NCBI RefSeq assembly: GCF_932274485.2 | Contig: NC_065880.2 | Coordinates: 93,506,730 to 93,570,729, forward strand | DNA: 64,000 bases | Reading direction: 5' to 3' | Source of the DNA: Patella vulgata | Taxonomy: Eukaryota > Mollusca > Gastropoda > Patellidae | Shown: positions 44,601 to 55,449 of the stretch, in pieces | Position numbering within the stretch: the first letter of the stretch is position 1 | How the letters are laid out: each line of letters begins with the position of its first letter | Position numbers and translations under genes: made by a program | Notes under the pieces: model-generated | Databases searched by the model: none | Seen by the model: only the letters and a program-made list of their open reading frames with translations | What the model was told of the DNA's origin: nothing

Positions 44601-47600
44601 CTCCATTACCGGATTTTTTTTGCTTATTGAACTGGCGAATTTGCAATTCAAATTTGAATGAAATGTAAATTTTTGACATATGTTTGCCAACCTTGAAACT
44701 TGAAAAAAAACCCATATACTGTGCGAACTCTATTACTGGCGGTTTATAATCTGTTTCTAAATATGTATATGCTAAACACATATCAAATCATTTACAGGGA
44801 ATATACATGTATATAGTAATATATTCTCTCGCGAGTAGACTTTCGCTAATATGCAGTGCATAACAAGAAGCATACAATATCTTTCAATTTAGAAATGGCT
44901 GGTCTAGAACACAGTTATATCTCAGAAGTACTAATATTTTTTGGGTTTATATCCATTTTTCTGAAACAGACTCGTGGGACGTAGAGGATTTCTTTCTCGG
45001 CATGTCCAGTCACTATGTATCATCATCAGTTACACGACTTCCGGCGGATGTAAATGACATCATTATGAATAATTGGTTACTAAGTTTGGGAAATTCAACA
45101 AATTGCATCGTTTTATTGATTGACCATCACAAAATCCCTTCAATTGTTCAACATGTAAGTCTTTAATTATTTTAATATTTTTTAAACCATGTTCCAAAGT
45201 CATTTATCATCGAAGAAAAATTAGAGAAATATGGGGTTTAACGTCCACTCGTCACAAACCAGGTCATTTCGGGACTAACATATGGTTCATTTTTATTTCA
45301 AAATTCGCTTGCGCGTAGTATTTAACGTCCACTCGACACAAACCAGGTCATTTCGGGACTAGCATATCGTTCAATTTATTTCAGTAATTCACTTAAGCGT
45401 ATGGTCTTTAGCATTGGGAGGAAACCGGAAGAACCGGAGAAAACCCACGAGGTTGAACAGGCGACCCTACTCCTTGTCACGTACAACCGGGGAATCGAAA
45501 CCACGCCAGTAGACATACCTTATGATATAACGCACACGCGTTAACTATTCGGTCCCACGCCCCTGTTCAGTAGTAGACGGTTGTCCCGGTGAAATCTAAA
45601 AGGAAAAGAACCAATCCTTATTCTGGCATAAATATAAAAGCTTTAAGATGGACGTGGTACAACTGTCTCTAGTGGAAATAGCTATTGTATTCAATGCTCT
45701 ACTTCTGACCTTTCAGCTGAAATTCGCGAAATATGGAAGTTTGATTATTTCACCGGAACTGGACGTCCACATATTCGACACTTTTGAGGAGGAATGTCCA
45801 TTGGAATTGACTACTGTATGTAATTCTTTGCACGTTTCAGTTGAAGTTCTCAAGATATGAAAGTTTGATAATTTTACCGGAACTGGACGTCAGCATGTAC
45901 GAAACGTTTGACGAAAAAATAAGAAATGTAGTCTTTTTGACTGAATGGATTCAACAGTCTGAACGGAATATTCCCTTTCAACTTGCGGTAAGTTTACGGT
46001 CAACATATAATATGTCATTAATTTGAATTATGCTGATAAGATCTCTTATTGGCCGTTGTACAATTTATCTGCCGGAAATTAACATCACTCTAACCCTCTG
46101 GAGAATGAAATGAAATGAAATGGCGTATGAAGACAGGCATACGCCATAAAGTGTGCAATGAGGAACATTTTGCCCGGGCAGCGGCACTGTGGCCTACTCT
46201 TATATCGAATTCCACCTGCGGGGGATATTTTACGTGAACGCCAAAGTGTACACGGGACCATGGCAGGTCCTCCACTTAGCCAATGTGGCTCCTAATCATC
46301 GGAAGAGTTTGAGTCCTTTTTGTCATCTAAGAAATGATACCTCGTATGGTAATAGACGGGGTGCCTGCATAAAACATTAAATGAAACTGGGTTTAAATGT
46401 AAGTCGAGGGTACTTTATTTATTTGATATTATAGGTAACAGAAGCCCGTATTTATGACAGCCTTTTATTGATGATTGGTACAGGAAAGGTAACTCCAGCT
46501 ACTTCCTGTCAAAATGACCTGAACAACGTATCATTGACAGAATATACCGAGGTTAGATATTTTAGTTACTCCTAAAATAAATGGCTGAATATTCCAACCT
46601 ATTAATAAGACTACCCCCCTACCCGAGTTCTCCTGTCATTCCGGATTCCTTCAACCCCTGCGCAAAAAGGAAGCTGTTTATTGGTTCTTTAACGTCTGCT
46701 TCCACAAAAGTATCGAGAGTTCCTTTGGATATGCCGAATAACTTAAATATGTGATATATTAGACTATATTTTATAACGCCCTTTATATACCTGTTAAATA
46801 TATGATACAATAGACTATATTTTATATCGCCCTTTATATAGTATTAAATATATGATATATTAGACTTATATGTTAAATATATGATACATTAAACTATTTT
46901 CTTTATAACGCTCTTTATGCTAAATGTATTATATAGTGTTAAATATATGACATATTAGACTTATATGTTAAATATATGATACATTAGACTATTTTCTTTA
47001 TAACGCTCTTTATGCTAAATGTATTATATAGTGTTAAATATATGACATATTAGACTTATATGTTAAATATATGATACATTAGACTATTTTCTTTATAACG
47101 CTCTTTATGCTAAATGTATTATATAGTGTTAAATATATGATATATTAGACCTCTATGTTAAATATATGATGATACATTAGACAATGTTTTATAGCACTCT
47201 CTATGCTAAATGTATGATTTATTAGGCTAGGTTTTTCTAACGCCCTTTATATTCGTGTTAAATATATGATTCAATAGACTATATTTCATACCCTAGATAC
47301 TAAATATATGATACATTAGACTACGTTTTATATCGCCATTTATATACGTGTTATTAGACTTTATTTTATATAGGTGTTAAATATATCATACATTAGACTG
47401 TATTTTATATACATGTTAAATATATCATACATTAGACTGTATTTTATATACATGTTAAATATATCATACATTAGACTGTATTTTATATACATGTTAAATA
47501 TATCATATATACACGTGTTAAATATATGATACATAATACTACACCTTTATACACGTGTTAAATATATGATACATAAGACTACACCTTTATACACGTATTA

Positions 47601-50600
47601 AATATATGATACATAAGACTACACCTTTATACACGTGTTAAATATATGATACATAGGACTACACCTTTATATACGTGTTAAATATATGATACATAAGACT
47701 ACACCTTTATACACGTGTTAAATATATGATACATAAGACTACACCTTTATACACGTGTTAAATATATGATACATAAGACTACACCTTTATACACGTGTTA
47801 AATATATGATACATAAGACTACACCTTTATATACTTGTTAAATATTATAATACATAAGACTTTATTTTATAACGCCCTGTATATTTGCTGAATATCTTAA
47901 AATATATGATTACTTTTCAGGCGTACAATTCTAATATGTTGCTGAGTTCAGGCGGTTTCACTGCGGATCGCTACAGAAATAACACTGTGTTATATATAGC
48001 CAGAGCGCCCCAGTTAACCGAGTCTGTTGGTATGTGGACTAGGTCGTCAGGTCTTAATTTAGCGGATGACGATTTATTTAATCGGATTGACAGCGGATTT
48101 GGAAATATAACCATAGTTGTTGGCACTCTACCGGTAAGTTGTGAAAATATTTATATCAAATGATTAATTGATGATTCTAATATTTTAATAGCTTGAATCT
48201 ATGCAGTATTTCTTGGTTAGAAAAAAGCGGCTGATACCATTTCTCATTTGAAGAGGTAAAATATCTGACAAAGTCCTAGAATTCTGGACCAAACCATCGC
48301 TCAAGTGTTAAGTCGTGCTGGGTGTCACGCACGTGGAAGGGCATGCTCACCCTTTACTGACGGCCTGTAAATGATTTGAAGTGTTTAAAGGTCTGGTCAA
48401 GTCAGCTGCATTTTGGGGTGTGGCTCCCAAAACTGGACCCTGGCTACATCGTATGCAAATTATGTAAAACAGGCCCACTAAACTAAGTAAGATGGGCAAT
48501 TTGTCTAATAGCGATTATAAAAAAAGTTATGATTTCACTCCTTGATCGGATGGCAGACTGAAATAGATCCCCGAGAGGTAACCCCACTGTCCCCTCCGTG
48601 AACGCCACATGAACATACCACCTTCTTTTCCATATTTTCAGGCTGAACCATTCATCATAAAATTAGACAATGGAGAATATGAAGGCTTCTGTATAGATAT
48701 ATTAAATGAATTGGCTCTGAGACTGAATTTCAGGTAATATTAAAAAAAAAACATTTATCAATCAACCTGAAAATAATAAAATCAAATTCATCACATTCTT
48801 CAAAGGTTTCGATGGTGATAATCCCATGGTGAATACAATACTATGGACGTTAAATATTGATTTCATTTCAATAATCAGCTTGGTGACGACTACAAAACTG
48901 TGGAAGTTGAATCTCAAGTTTATTTCAGTAATTCGGTTGTGTGGGGGAAACAGTAGAACCCGGTTCTTAATAAATTAGGAATTAATGAATGTTTGGGACT
49001 CTTTTTGTGATTCTAATAAACGGCATTAAAACGACATTTATTTATTTCATTTTGACAACATGTCTATAGGTATGAATTAACGGAGCCGGATGACGGTTTA
49101 TGGGGAGGTATGAATCCAGATGGAACGTGGAATGGTCTGGTCCGAAAAACAATGGACAAGGTAAGTGAAATCCTACAATACACAACAAAGTAACAATAAA
49201 CAAAACGACAATAAACATACAAACAGATGAACCTTAAGCAACAAAATCCACATTAAGCAAATAAAAAACAAACAACTCAGGGAGAGAGAAACGGAAACAT
49301 ATTCGACAGATTTTTAATGGAATAAATGATATGATGAAATCAAAGTAAACCTAGGTAATCTGTCATCTGTAAAAACAAACATCAAGATGTACGAGTAACA
49401 CCAAACGGCTAAGGCTAGTTCTAGTCTCTATATAATACTAAACTCCAAGTCTTGAACTGGACAACCTGTCAGGAACTCTAGTGTTGGGTCAGACACGTTT
49501 TCCCCGAATACAAATTTCAATAAAGTTGTGTAATTCGTCAAGATGTACAGCTCAGGCTGGTCGATGTTCTAGTCTCTACATAATACTGGATGAACTGGGC
49601 ATTCTGTCTGGACATCTTGTGTTGAGTCAGACACGTTTTCCTGTATATAAATTTTTGATAAAGTTGTGTAATTCGTCAGTTATTTGTGACTATTTTCCAG
49701 GAGTATGACATGGCTATTGGACCCATAAGTCTTACAGCTGAACGAGAGGAAGTCGTTGATTACACAACACCAGTCATGGAAGACGGGGCTGGACTCATTC
49801 TAAGAAAATTTGAAGACACTTATGGCAAAATATTTCGATCTTTTAAACCATTCACCCTGAATGTGTGGATTACAATAGGTTTTGTTTTACTCGCCGTTGG
49901 GCTGATTTTGGGTTTTGTGGATAAGGTCAGCCCCTATCGAGGTAAAACTAGTGAAATAGGACAGGAGGTAAAGACTACAAGTGTTGCAGATGATATTTGG
50001 ATTGTGTACGGGTCTTATATGGAACAGGGTAAGTAGCGTTTGGATTGATCTTCCTTTGTTGCAATCATTTCGTAGTGATTTCCCCTTTTTCGAAAGGAAA
50101 GGCCTTATGCATGCTCAGGTTGAAATTAGGGTAATAATATAACAACAAAGTGCCATTTCTTTGTGTTCCAACATGTGAAAGAGACAGAGAATACTTTGGA
50201 ACAGCTTTACCATTTCCCACGAGGCAATGGATGTGACAGATGGGGACATTTAAAAAATGTCGTTTATGGCCTACATAGTAACATGATGTCAATATTATGC
50301 CTCATAAAACATTGGCTAAGCTTAAAACTTTATAGACGTTCTTAAACAGAGCACATGTCGGGGGATTAGTCTTTTGCACGTAGATGTAAAAACGTATTCT
50401 GTTAGGTAAAACCCGTGACAAGGATAAGTGAACGAAGCAAATGTCTACCCCCGAGTGCCAAGAACCGGAACAAACATATGACGTCTTAGTTCCCAAATAC
50501 GGTATTAAATTTCTATAAAAGCTGCTGATCAATTTTTGTTTTCATTTTTTAGAAAATATCTAATGTTTCTCAGCTTACTTCACTCGGGTTAATTATTTAC

Positions 50601-53600
50601 ATTTAATAAAGAAAACAAAATCAACATATCAATATTATGTAATATATGTTAGCGAATATTATAGGTGGCGCCGGTTTCTGTAGGTCGTATTCTGTCTATA
50701 TCCTCAATTCACCATATCTTTGTTAATACTGAATGGAACTGAACGATTTTTGGATTGATATTCCTTTTCGAGATGGAACTTACACAATAATGAAGTTAAC
50801 AGGAGATTATCAATCCCTCAAATGACCTTCAGGGACTTTAAAGAATACAATGAAATTGGTTGCAATTTTTGATAGGTTGATTGACAAATTGTCTTTTGTT
50901 TTTATTTTACATGATCTGTTGAACAGAAATTTAATCGTAAAGACAATTCATCTAGAATAAATTAATTTTACATGATCTGTTGAACAGAAATTTAATCGTA
51001 AAGACAATTCATTTAGAATAAATTAAAAATCCCTCAAATCGCGATCCGAGACCTGTAAAGCCATTCATGTGTATGTCCATGGCGTTTGTTTATTTTCCAG
51101 GTACTGAGTTTACTCCGTCTAATGCCTCGGGTCGTTTTATTTTGGGCTTCTGGTGGATCTTTACTATATTAATCATCTCGTCGTACACGGCCAGTTTAGC
51201 TGCCTTTCTCACCGTCGCTTTCTTTGATAAACCAATCAAGACCATTGATGATCTGACGTCACAATCTGAAATCAAACCACTCGTCAAACAAGGGTCTAAT
51301 TTATACACACTATTAAAGGTATGTTCACACACATGACACTGCTTCTGACTTATACACATTATTAAAGGTAAGTTCACACACCTGACACCGCTTCTTATTT
51401 ATACTCCAACCTCGTGGGTTTTCTCCGGGTCTTCCGGTTTCCTCTCACTACTAAAGGCCCTTAAGCGCAAGTCAATTATTGAAATTAAATGGAACCATAT
51501 ATTAGTCCCGAAATGACCTAGTTTGTATTGAGTGGACGTTAAACCCTCTCTCTCTCTCTCTTATTTAAAGATGCATTATGTAAGAGCTAAATTTGCGTAT
51601 TGCAAATCTTTCTTTTGGCTCAAATGTTGTATAAATTATTTATTCACATGACAAGCCCACAATCAACTTTCTAGACTAAAAGACGATCAGCAATTAATAA
51701 TTTAATTTGTAAATTGATAATCGAGACTGTGTCTATTATTATTACGTCAAATTCATACACTTTATTAAAGGTATGTTCACACATCTGACACCACTTCCAA
51801 TTTATACACATTGGTAAAGATATGTTCACAAATGTGATACCAATTCTATTCTGTACACATTATTAAAGGCATCACTTCTCGCTTATTTGGGCAGTTCACA
51901 TGTCGGCGAGTTCTTTTGTAGTTTGAATTTGCGATGTATCTGTATATTGTATAATACATTTCTAAATTAACTGAGCTAATGAAGACAAGCATAAATATGA
52001 AGTGTGCTAAGAAGGAAATCTGGGGCGAATAGCAGTTTTTCAATCTACTCTCCATGGATTCGATCTGTCAAGGATTCGTTACCTCGGTTTATCGTCCCAC
52101 CAGAACGAGTAGGCGGGAAAATGTATTTGAATATATAAGATTATAATGGCATTAGCATGTTGTTTATTTTCAGAAAGGAGAAACGGAACGATACAGGAAA
52201 TTGTATGAACTTTTAAAACAGGCACCGGAAGTGACGAATAAAGACGAAGCCATAAAACTGGTGTTGACCGGAAATTACGCCTACTTAACTGACCAATCTC
52301 AGTTACAGTTTTTACAGAAAGAAGATTGTGATCAGCTGATTTTAGGAGAGGAACCCTTTAACTCGGGTGGAATTGGCTTTATTGTAACCAAGGGATCACC
52401 ATTTTTACAACAGCTCTCTTATAAGTAAGTAAAATTCATTTGAAGGAGAGCAGTAACATTTTTATGTTTTTACCCGTTTTGTTATTGCTCTTTCATGTGT
52501 AAATAACTTATGTTGAAAAAATCATTTTTATTATCTTCACCTTAAAACGTTCATCCACTTGAAATGATCGCTAAAACTGTTAATACGCATACTCCTCGCA
52601 GTGTTTCGTTTGATTAGACCTAATTCCACTAAACACTACCAGAATAGCAGCAAATTTCTGTACCAAATTATGACTGGTTAACAGTCTGGTCAACAACCAA
52701 TACATTACAGCGTAACAAATGAATCGGGATTTACTAGGGCTACTTAATATAGAAGCAAGTAATTACGTCATGACGCACGAAATGTATTATGCTCAAGTAA
52801 CCAGTGCATAGGAAAGTATGGCAGAAATACTAATTATATATATGTGACAAACGATCAGGCTATTCAAAATAGTTACAAATGTATAATCACCACACGTGAA
52901 ATCTGTTTATCATATGCTGAACCACACAATATATTAACCATTTTTAATACATTTACTCGACTGTCCTGAATTGAGGGAAAACCCCCGATCAAAGAGACGG
53001 GCTGTCAAGTATAGCTTATTGTGTTTCAACAAACTGGATAGAAATACGACTTCCAGCAGTTTTAATTGACTTGTTCTTTTTTGATTAAATGATAATATAT
53101 CATGGATTGTCTTCAAAAATATGGATAAATATTTTTGAATGCATAACATAGGTACGTAGTCAAAGAATTTTCGTTCCAATGGGGAACTTCGGCGACTGCA
53201 CAATATACCGATGCGAGTATCGATGTTTGCTCCTGCTGCACCCAGGCGTACAATTTTACTTGAATCAGTAGGCCTAATAACAAACATTGAGATATTAATA
53301 ATAGTAGAGATTTGATTGGACGGTCAAAAACTCATGATTTTGCCCTCAGTACAGTAATGGCTAGAGAGGGATTTATTCAGGAATGTGGTTGATAAGGGTT
53401 GCGAGAGGAATTTCTCGGACCATTTCTTCAGGAATATGGTTGATCAGGATACCATAAGTGGTAATTAATACTCACCAATAACTTGTAAAATGTATTTATT
53501 TATTTATTTACAGTATAATAAAGCTACAGGAGGCTGGTTTGATAAGCAAATGGACACAGAAATGGTGGGTTTCGACCGAGACCTGTACAGAGGAGAGCGT

Positions 53601-53793
53601 CACCAATGTAGTACACAGTCTGGAGTTATCGACAACGAGTGGACCATTTATAGCCTTTGCTGGTTCAACCATGCTTGCCCTAATATGTCTAATAATAGAA
53701 CATATCTGTTTCCGGTTCAAGGTACCATGCGCAAACAAACAAAGAAAAATGACTATTGATTCCGAAGACTCCATCAGTAACGGAGAACTTTAA
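41649..53793 (+). CDS. Ionotropic glutamate receptor subunit (AMPA/kainate-like)
   Basis: Thirteen coding exons join in frame: 41649-41754, 42756-42902, 44331-44588, 44970-45154, 45841-45987, 46435-46551, 47921-48133, 48642-48733, 49070-49160, 49701-50028, 51101-51318, 52174-52424, 53514-53793. They give 810 aa. A signal-anchor-like start leads into an amino-terminal domain opening [13 protein letters not shown]1 follows ([32 protein letters not shown]) with the ligand carboxylate arginine R467 in [13 protein letters not shown]1 lies at about 506-525. The pore loop YMEQGTEF has E560 at the Q/R site. M3 carries [12 protein letters not shown] (589-600). S2 has NYAYLTDQS with D674 at the usual glutamate position, and the C686/C742 disulphide pair. 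M4 lies at about 760-781, with a 25-residue tail. These receptors are tetrameric ligand-gated cation channels at synapses. Confidence 0.93.
41760..42660. repeat. AT-rich ~60 bp repeats, receptor intron 1
   Basis: Diverged units of AATAAGTAATTATTATATAA plus TAATTTGAGTAAATGCTATT fill nearly the whole intron. Confidence 0.85.
43470..43742 (-). mobile_element. SINE-2, 5'-truncated, receptor intron 2
   Basis: Well-preserved minus-strand body from GGGTTTTAACGTCCTACTGT to ACAAGGGGAAACCACCACGC. Confidence 0.9.
43874..44203. mobile_element. MITE family M1 copy, receptor intron 2
   Basis: TTAAACATACATTATGCAAC at the left and ATAATGTATCTTTAA at the right form the inverted ends of this 330 bp copy. Confidence 0.8.
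45236..45573 (-). mobile_element. SINE-1, one full copy plus an extra 3' end
   Basis: 45236-45318 is a second 3' end (GGGGTTTAACGTCCACTCGT). 45319-45573 is a nearly complete copy back to the head (CGCACACGCGTTAACTATTC). Confidence 0.85.
45717..45815 (+). other. Exon 5a: alternative or relic copy of receptor exon 5
   Basis: TTTCAG acceptor, 99 nt open in phase 0, and donor GTATGT. It encodes [20 protein letters not shown] then DTFEEE, closely matching the start of exon 5 ([26 protein letters not shown]), but it ends 16 codons earlier with a different tail (CPLELTT). Only 25 bp separate it from exon 5, too short to splice out, so the two could be used only alternatively. Whether it is used is unknown; it may be a decaying duplicate. 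Confidence 0.65.
46105..46275 (-). mobile_element. SINE-2 fragment, receptor intron 5
   Basis: GAAATGAAATGAAATGGCGT tail, then GAAGACAGGCATACGCCATA to TGTACACGGGACC, with an internal gap. Confidence 0.8.
46740..47890. repeat. Minisatellite array filling receptor intron 6
   Basis: All units share GTTAAATATATGATACAT. From 46840 to 47150 they form ~95 bp higher-order units with TTTCTTTATAACGCTCTTTA. From 47495 to 47850 they are nearly perfect 40 bp units (AAGACTACACCTTTATACAC plus GTGTTAAATATATGATACAT), about nine copies. Confidence 0.92.
49386..49683. repeat. ~150 bp tandem duplication before receptor exon 10
   Basis: AGATGTAC, GGCTAGTTCTAGTCTCTATA, GTTGGGTCAGACACGTTTTC and AAAGTTGTGTAATTCGTCA are present twice; the second copy ends 17 bp before exon 10. 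Confidence 0.8.
50904..51025. repeat. ~60 bp tandem duplication, receptor intron 10
   Basis: TTTTACATGATCTGTTGAAC through CAATTCATCTAGAATAAATT occurs twice with one change. Confidence 0.9.
51298..51865 (+). repeat. ~52 bp repeats of the exon 11 donor region, split by SINE-1 and M1
   Basis: TATACACATTATTAAAGGTA followed by TGTTCACACACATGACAC recurs about five times (near 51302, 51350, 51753, 51803 and 51858). The first is the true end of exon 11. A SINE-1 piece (51398-51560, ending GTTAAACCCTCTCTCTC) and a truncated M1 MITE (51564 to about 51745) separate the second and third copies. Confidence 0.85.
51966..52105 (-). mobile_element. SINE-2 fragment, diverged
   Basis: GAGCTAATGAAGACAAGCAT, GAAGTGTGCTAAGAAGGAAA and CCTCGGTTTATCGTCCCACC follow the reverse SINE-2 order. 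Confidence 0.6.
52425..53513. other. Receptor intron 12, no other feature
   Basis: No repeat or gene is recognised. The 117-codon minus-strand frame (52934-53287) has no domain I know. Confidence 0.5.
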
Positions 53794-53801
53794 ATAACAC
53801 A

Positions 53802-54240
53802 AGGGTGTATAATGGATGTCGATATAATTACAGACATCATAACGTTTACACAGTTTCGTATTTTCTTTTATATTTTTCGACCAGCTGCTTGTACGGGTAA
53901 GACCCCCTGATGCTTACTTATAATTCACAGAAGAAGGTATAATAGATGTCGATATAATCAAAGACACCGTTTCGTATATTATTTTAAAACTGACTGTTTA
54001 CTCGGTGTTGCACTGGTAAAGCTTTTTATAAATGACAGAAGAAAGTATAATAGTTGTCCAATTAATCAAAGACACCGTTTCGTATTTTATTTTAAGACGA
54101 GCTATTTACTCTTTGTAGCATGTGTAAAACTCCCAGATGCTTCCTTACAAATGTCGATACAATTATACAGACATTGCAGCGTTAAAGCCGTTGCGTATTT
54201 TATTTTAGTTTTAGACTAGATCACGATGCTTCCTTATAGC
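53802..54240. repeat. Four ~115 bp degenerate repeats just after the receptor stop
   Basis: GTATAATAGATGTCGATATA plus CAAAGACACCGTTTCGTATT recurs near 53803, 53936, 54047 and 54150. They probably lie in the 3' UTR. A ~53 bp triplet (GTTATGTGTATATGAATAGG, ACACCAATCTAGCCAAT) follows at 54419-54540. Confidence 0.75.
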
Positions 54241-54694
54241 AGTCTCGTAAAACCGGAAGTAATATAAACTCCGCAACCAGAAGTGGTACTGCCATGTCAA
54301 TCCACTGCTTGGATTGTTATACCCCAATATCAGCCTCAGAACTACCCTAGTATAGCCACCAAACCCGAACATTCAACCCAAAAGAGAAACGAGATAAAGA
54401 TTGTCCAGTCACTAAAAACGTTATGTGTATATGAATAGGGCTGATAACACCAATCTAGCCAATGTTATGTGTATATAAATAGGGCTGATAACACCAATCT
54501 AGCCAATGTTATGTGTATATGAATAGGGCCGATAAAACAATCTTGTCATTGTGCAGTTTTATAGTATGCTACGTTTTCCAATTTCATGCCAGGTTTTTTT
54601 CTTAGTTCGTGTTAATATGGTTGTGCATTAACACCAGTACTATGTGTATGTTAGAAATTAGAAGTCTGTAACAATCATTATAAAGATGCTGAGA

Positions 54695-54703
54695 GAGAGA
54701 GAA

Positions 54704-54741
<38 letters not shown>

Positions 54742-54985
54742 GGTTAACGTCCACTCGACAAAAACGAAGTCATTTCGGGACTAACTATGGTTCAATTTAT
54801 TTCAATAATTCGTTTGCGCGTTGGGGTCTTTAGCAGTGGGAGGAAATCGGAGGACCCAAGAGGTTGGACAGACAACCCTACTCCTTGTCACGTACAACCG
54901 TTGAATCGAAACCACGGCAGTTGACTCAATGATAGACCTTATGATGCAGCGCGCACACGCTAACTATTCGGCCTCGAACCCCGCT
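54695..54985 (-). mobile_element. SINE-1, full length with 11 bp TSD
   Basis: GA-rich tail at the left, head at the right (GCACACGCTAACTATTCGGC). AGATGCTGAGA is duplicated at 54684-54694 and 54986-54996. Confidence 0.9.
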
Positions 54986-55211
54986 AGATGCTGAGAAGTC
55001 TTTTAACATACATTAATAAACAACTTGAACAATATAAAATAATGTCGCAAAGCAATGTAATTTGATAAAACGTTTTAAGTGATGACAAAAATAAAATCTA
55101 TACAGATTTATCAATGCTACCGCAAATCAGCCATCAATGAAAATAAATCCCACTGGCACTATTTCGTTTTAGATTTAATTTTTTTCAACAATGTAACAGA
55201 TTGTTTTATAT

Positions 55212-55449
55212 TTGATAACCAAGAATAACTTGGTAATGTTCACATACAATGATATATTTTAGGTGTATACTTTAGGGCTGAAAGTGAAAGGTTTTGTTAT
55301 ATTGACGTCCAATGATATGCTAAAATAAGATTTGATAACTAAAAATATCTTGGTAATGTTCACATACAATGATATATTTTAGGAATAATTTAGGGCTGAA
55401 AGGGAAAGGCTTTGTTATATTGACGTCCAATGATATGCTAAAATAAGAC
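55212..55449. repeat. 119 bp direct duplication
   Basis: CTTGGTAATGTTCACATACA through GACGTCCAATGATATGCTAA occurs twice back to back. Confidence 0.9.

Noticed and set aside
45648-45716. Alternative start MDVVQLSL for a separate gene
   Set aside because: The frame leads into exon 5a across its splice acceptor; more likely intron sequence of the receptor gene.
47495-47850. CRISPR-like array
   Set aside because: Units are contiguous 40 bp tandem repeats without unique spacers, inside a eukaryotic intron.
53490-53759. 89-codon frame over the last receptor exon
   Set aside because: Out of frame with exon 12; the other frame gives the M4 helix and the [11 protein letters not shown] motif expected of glutamate receptors.
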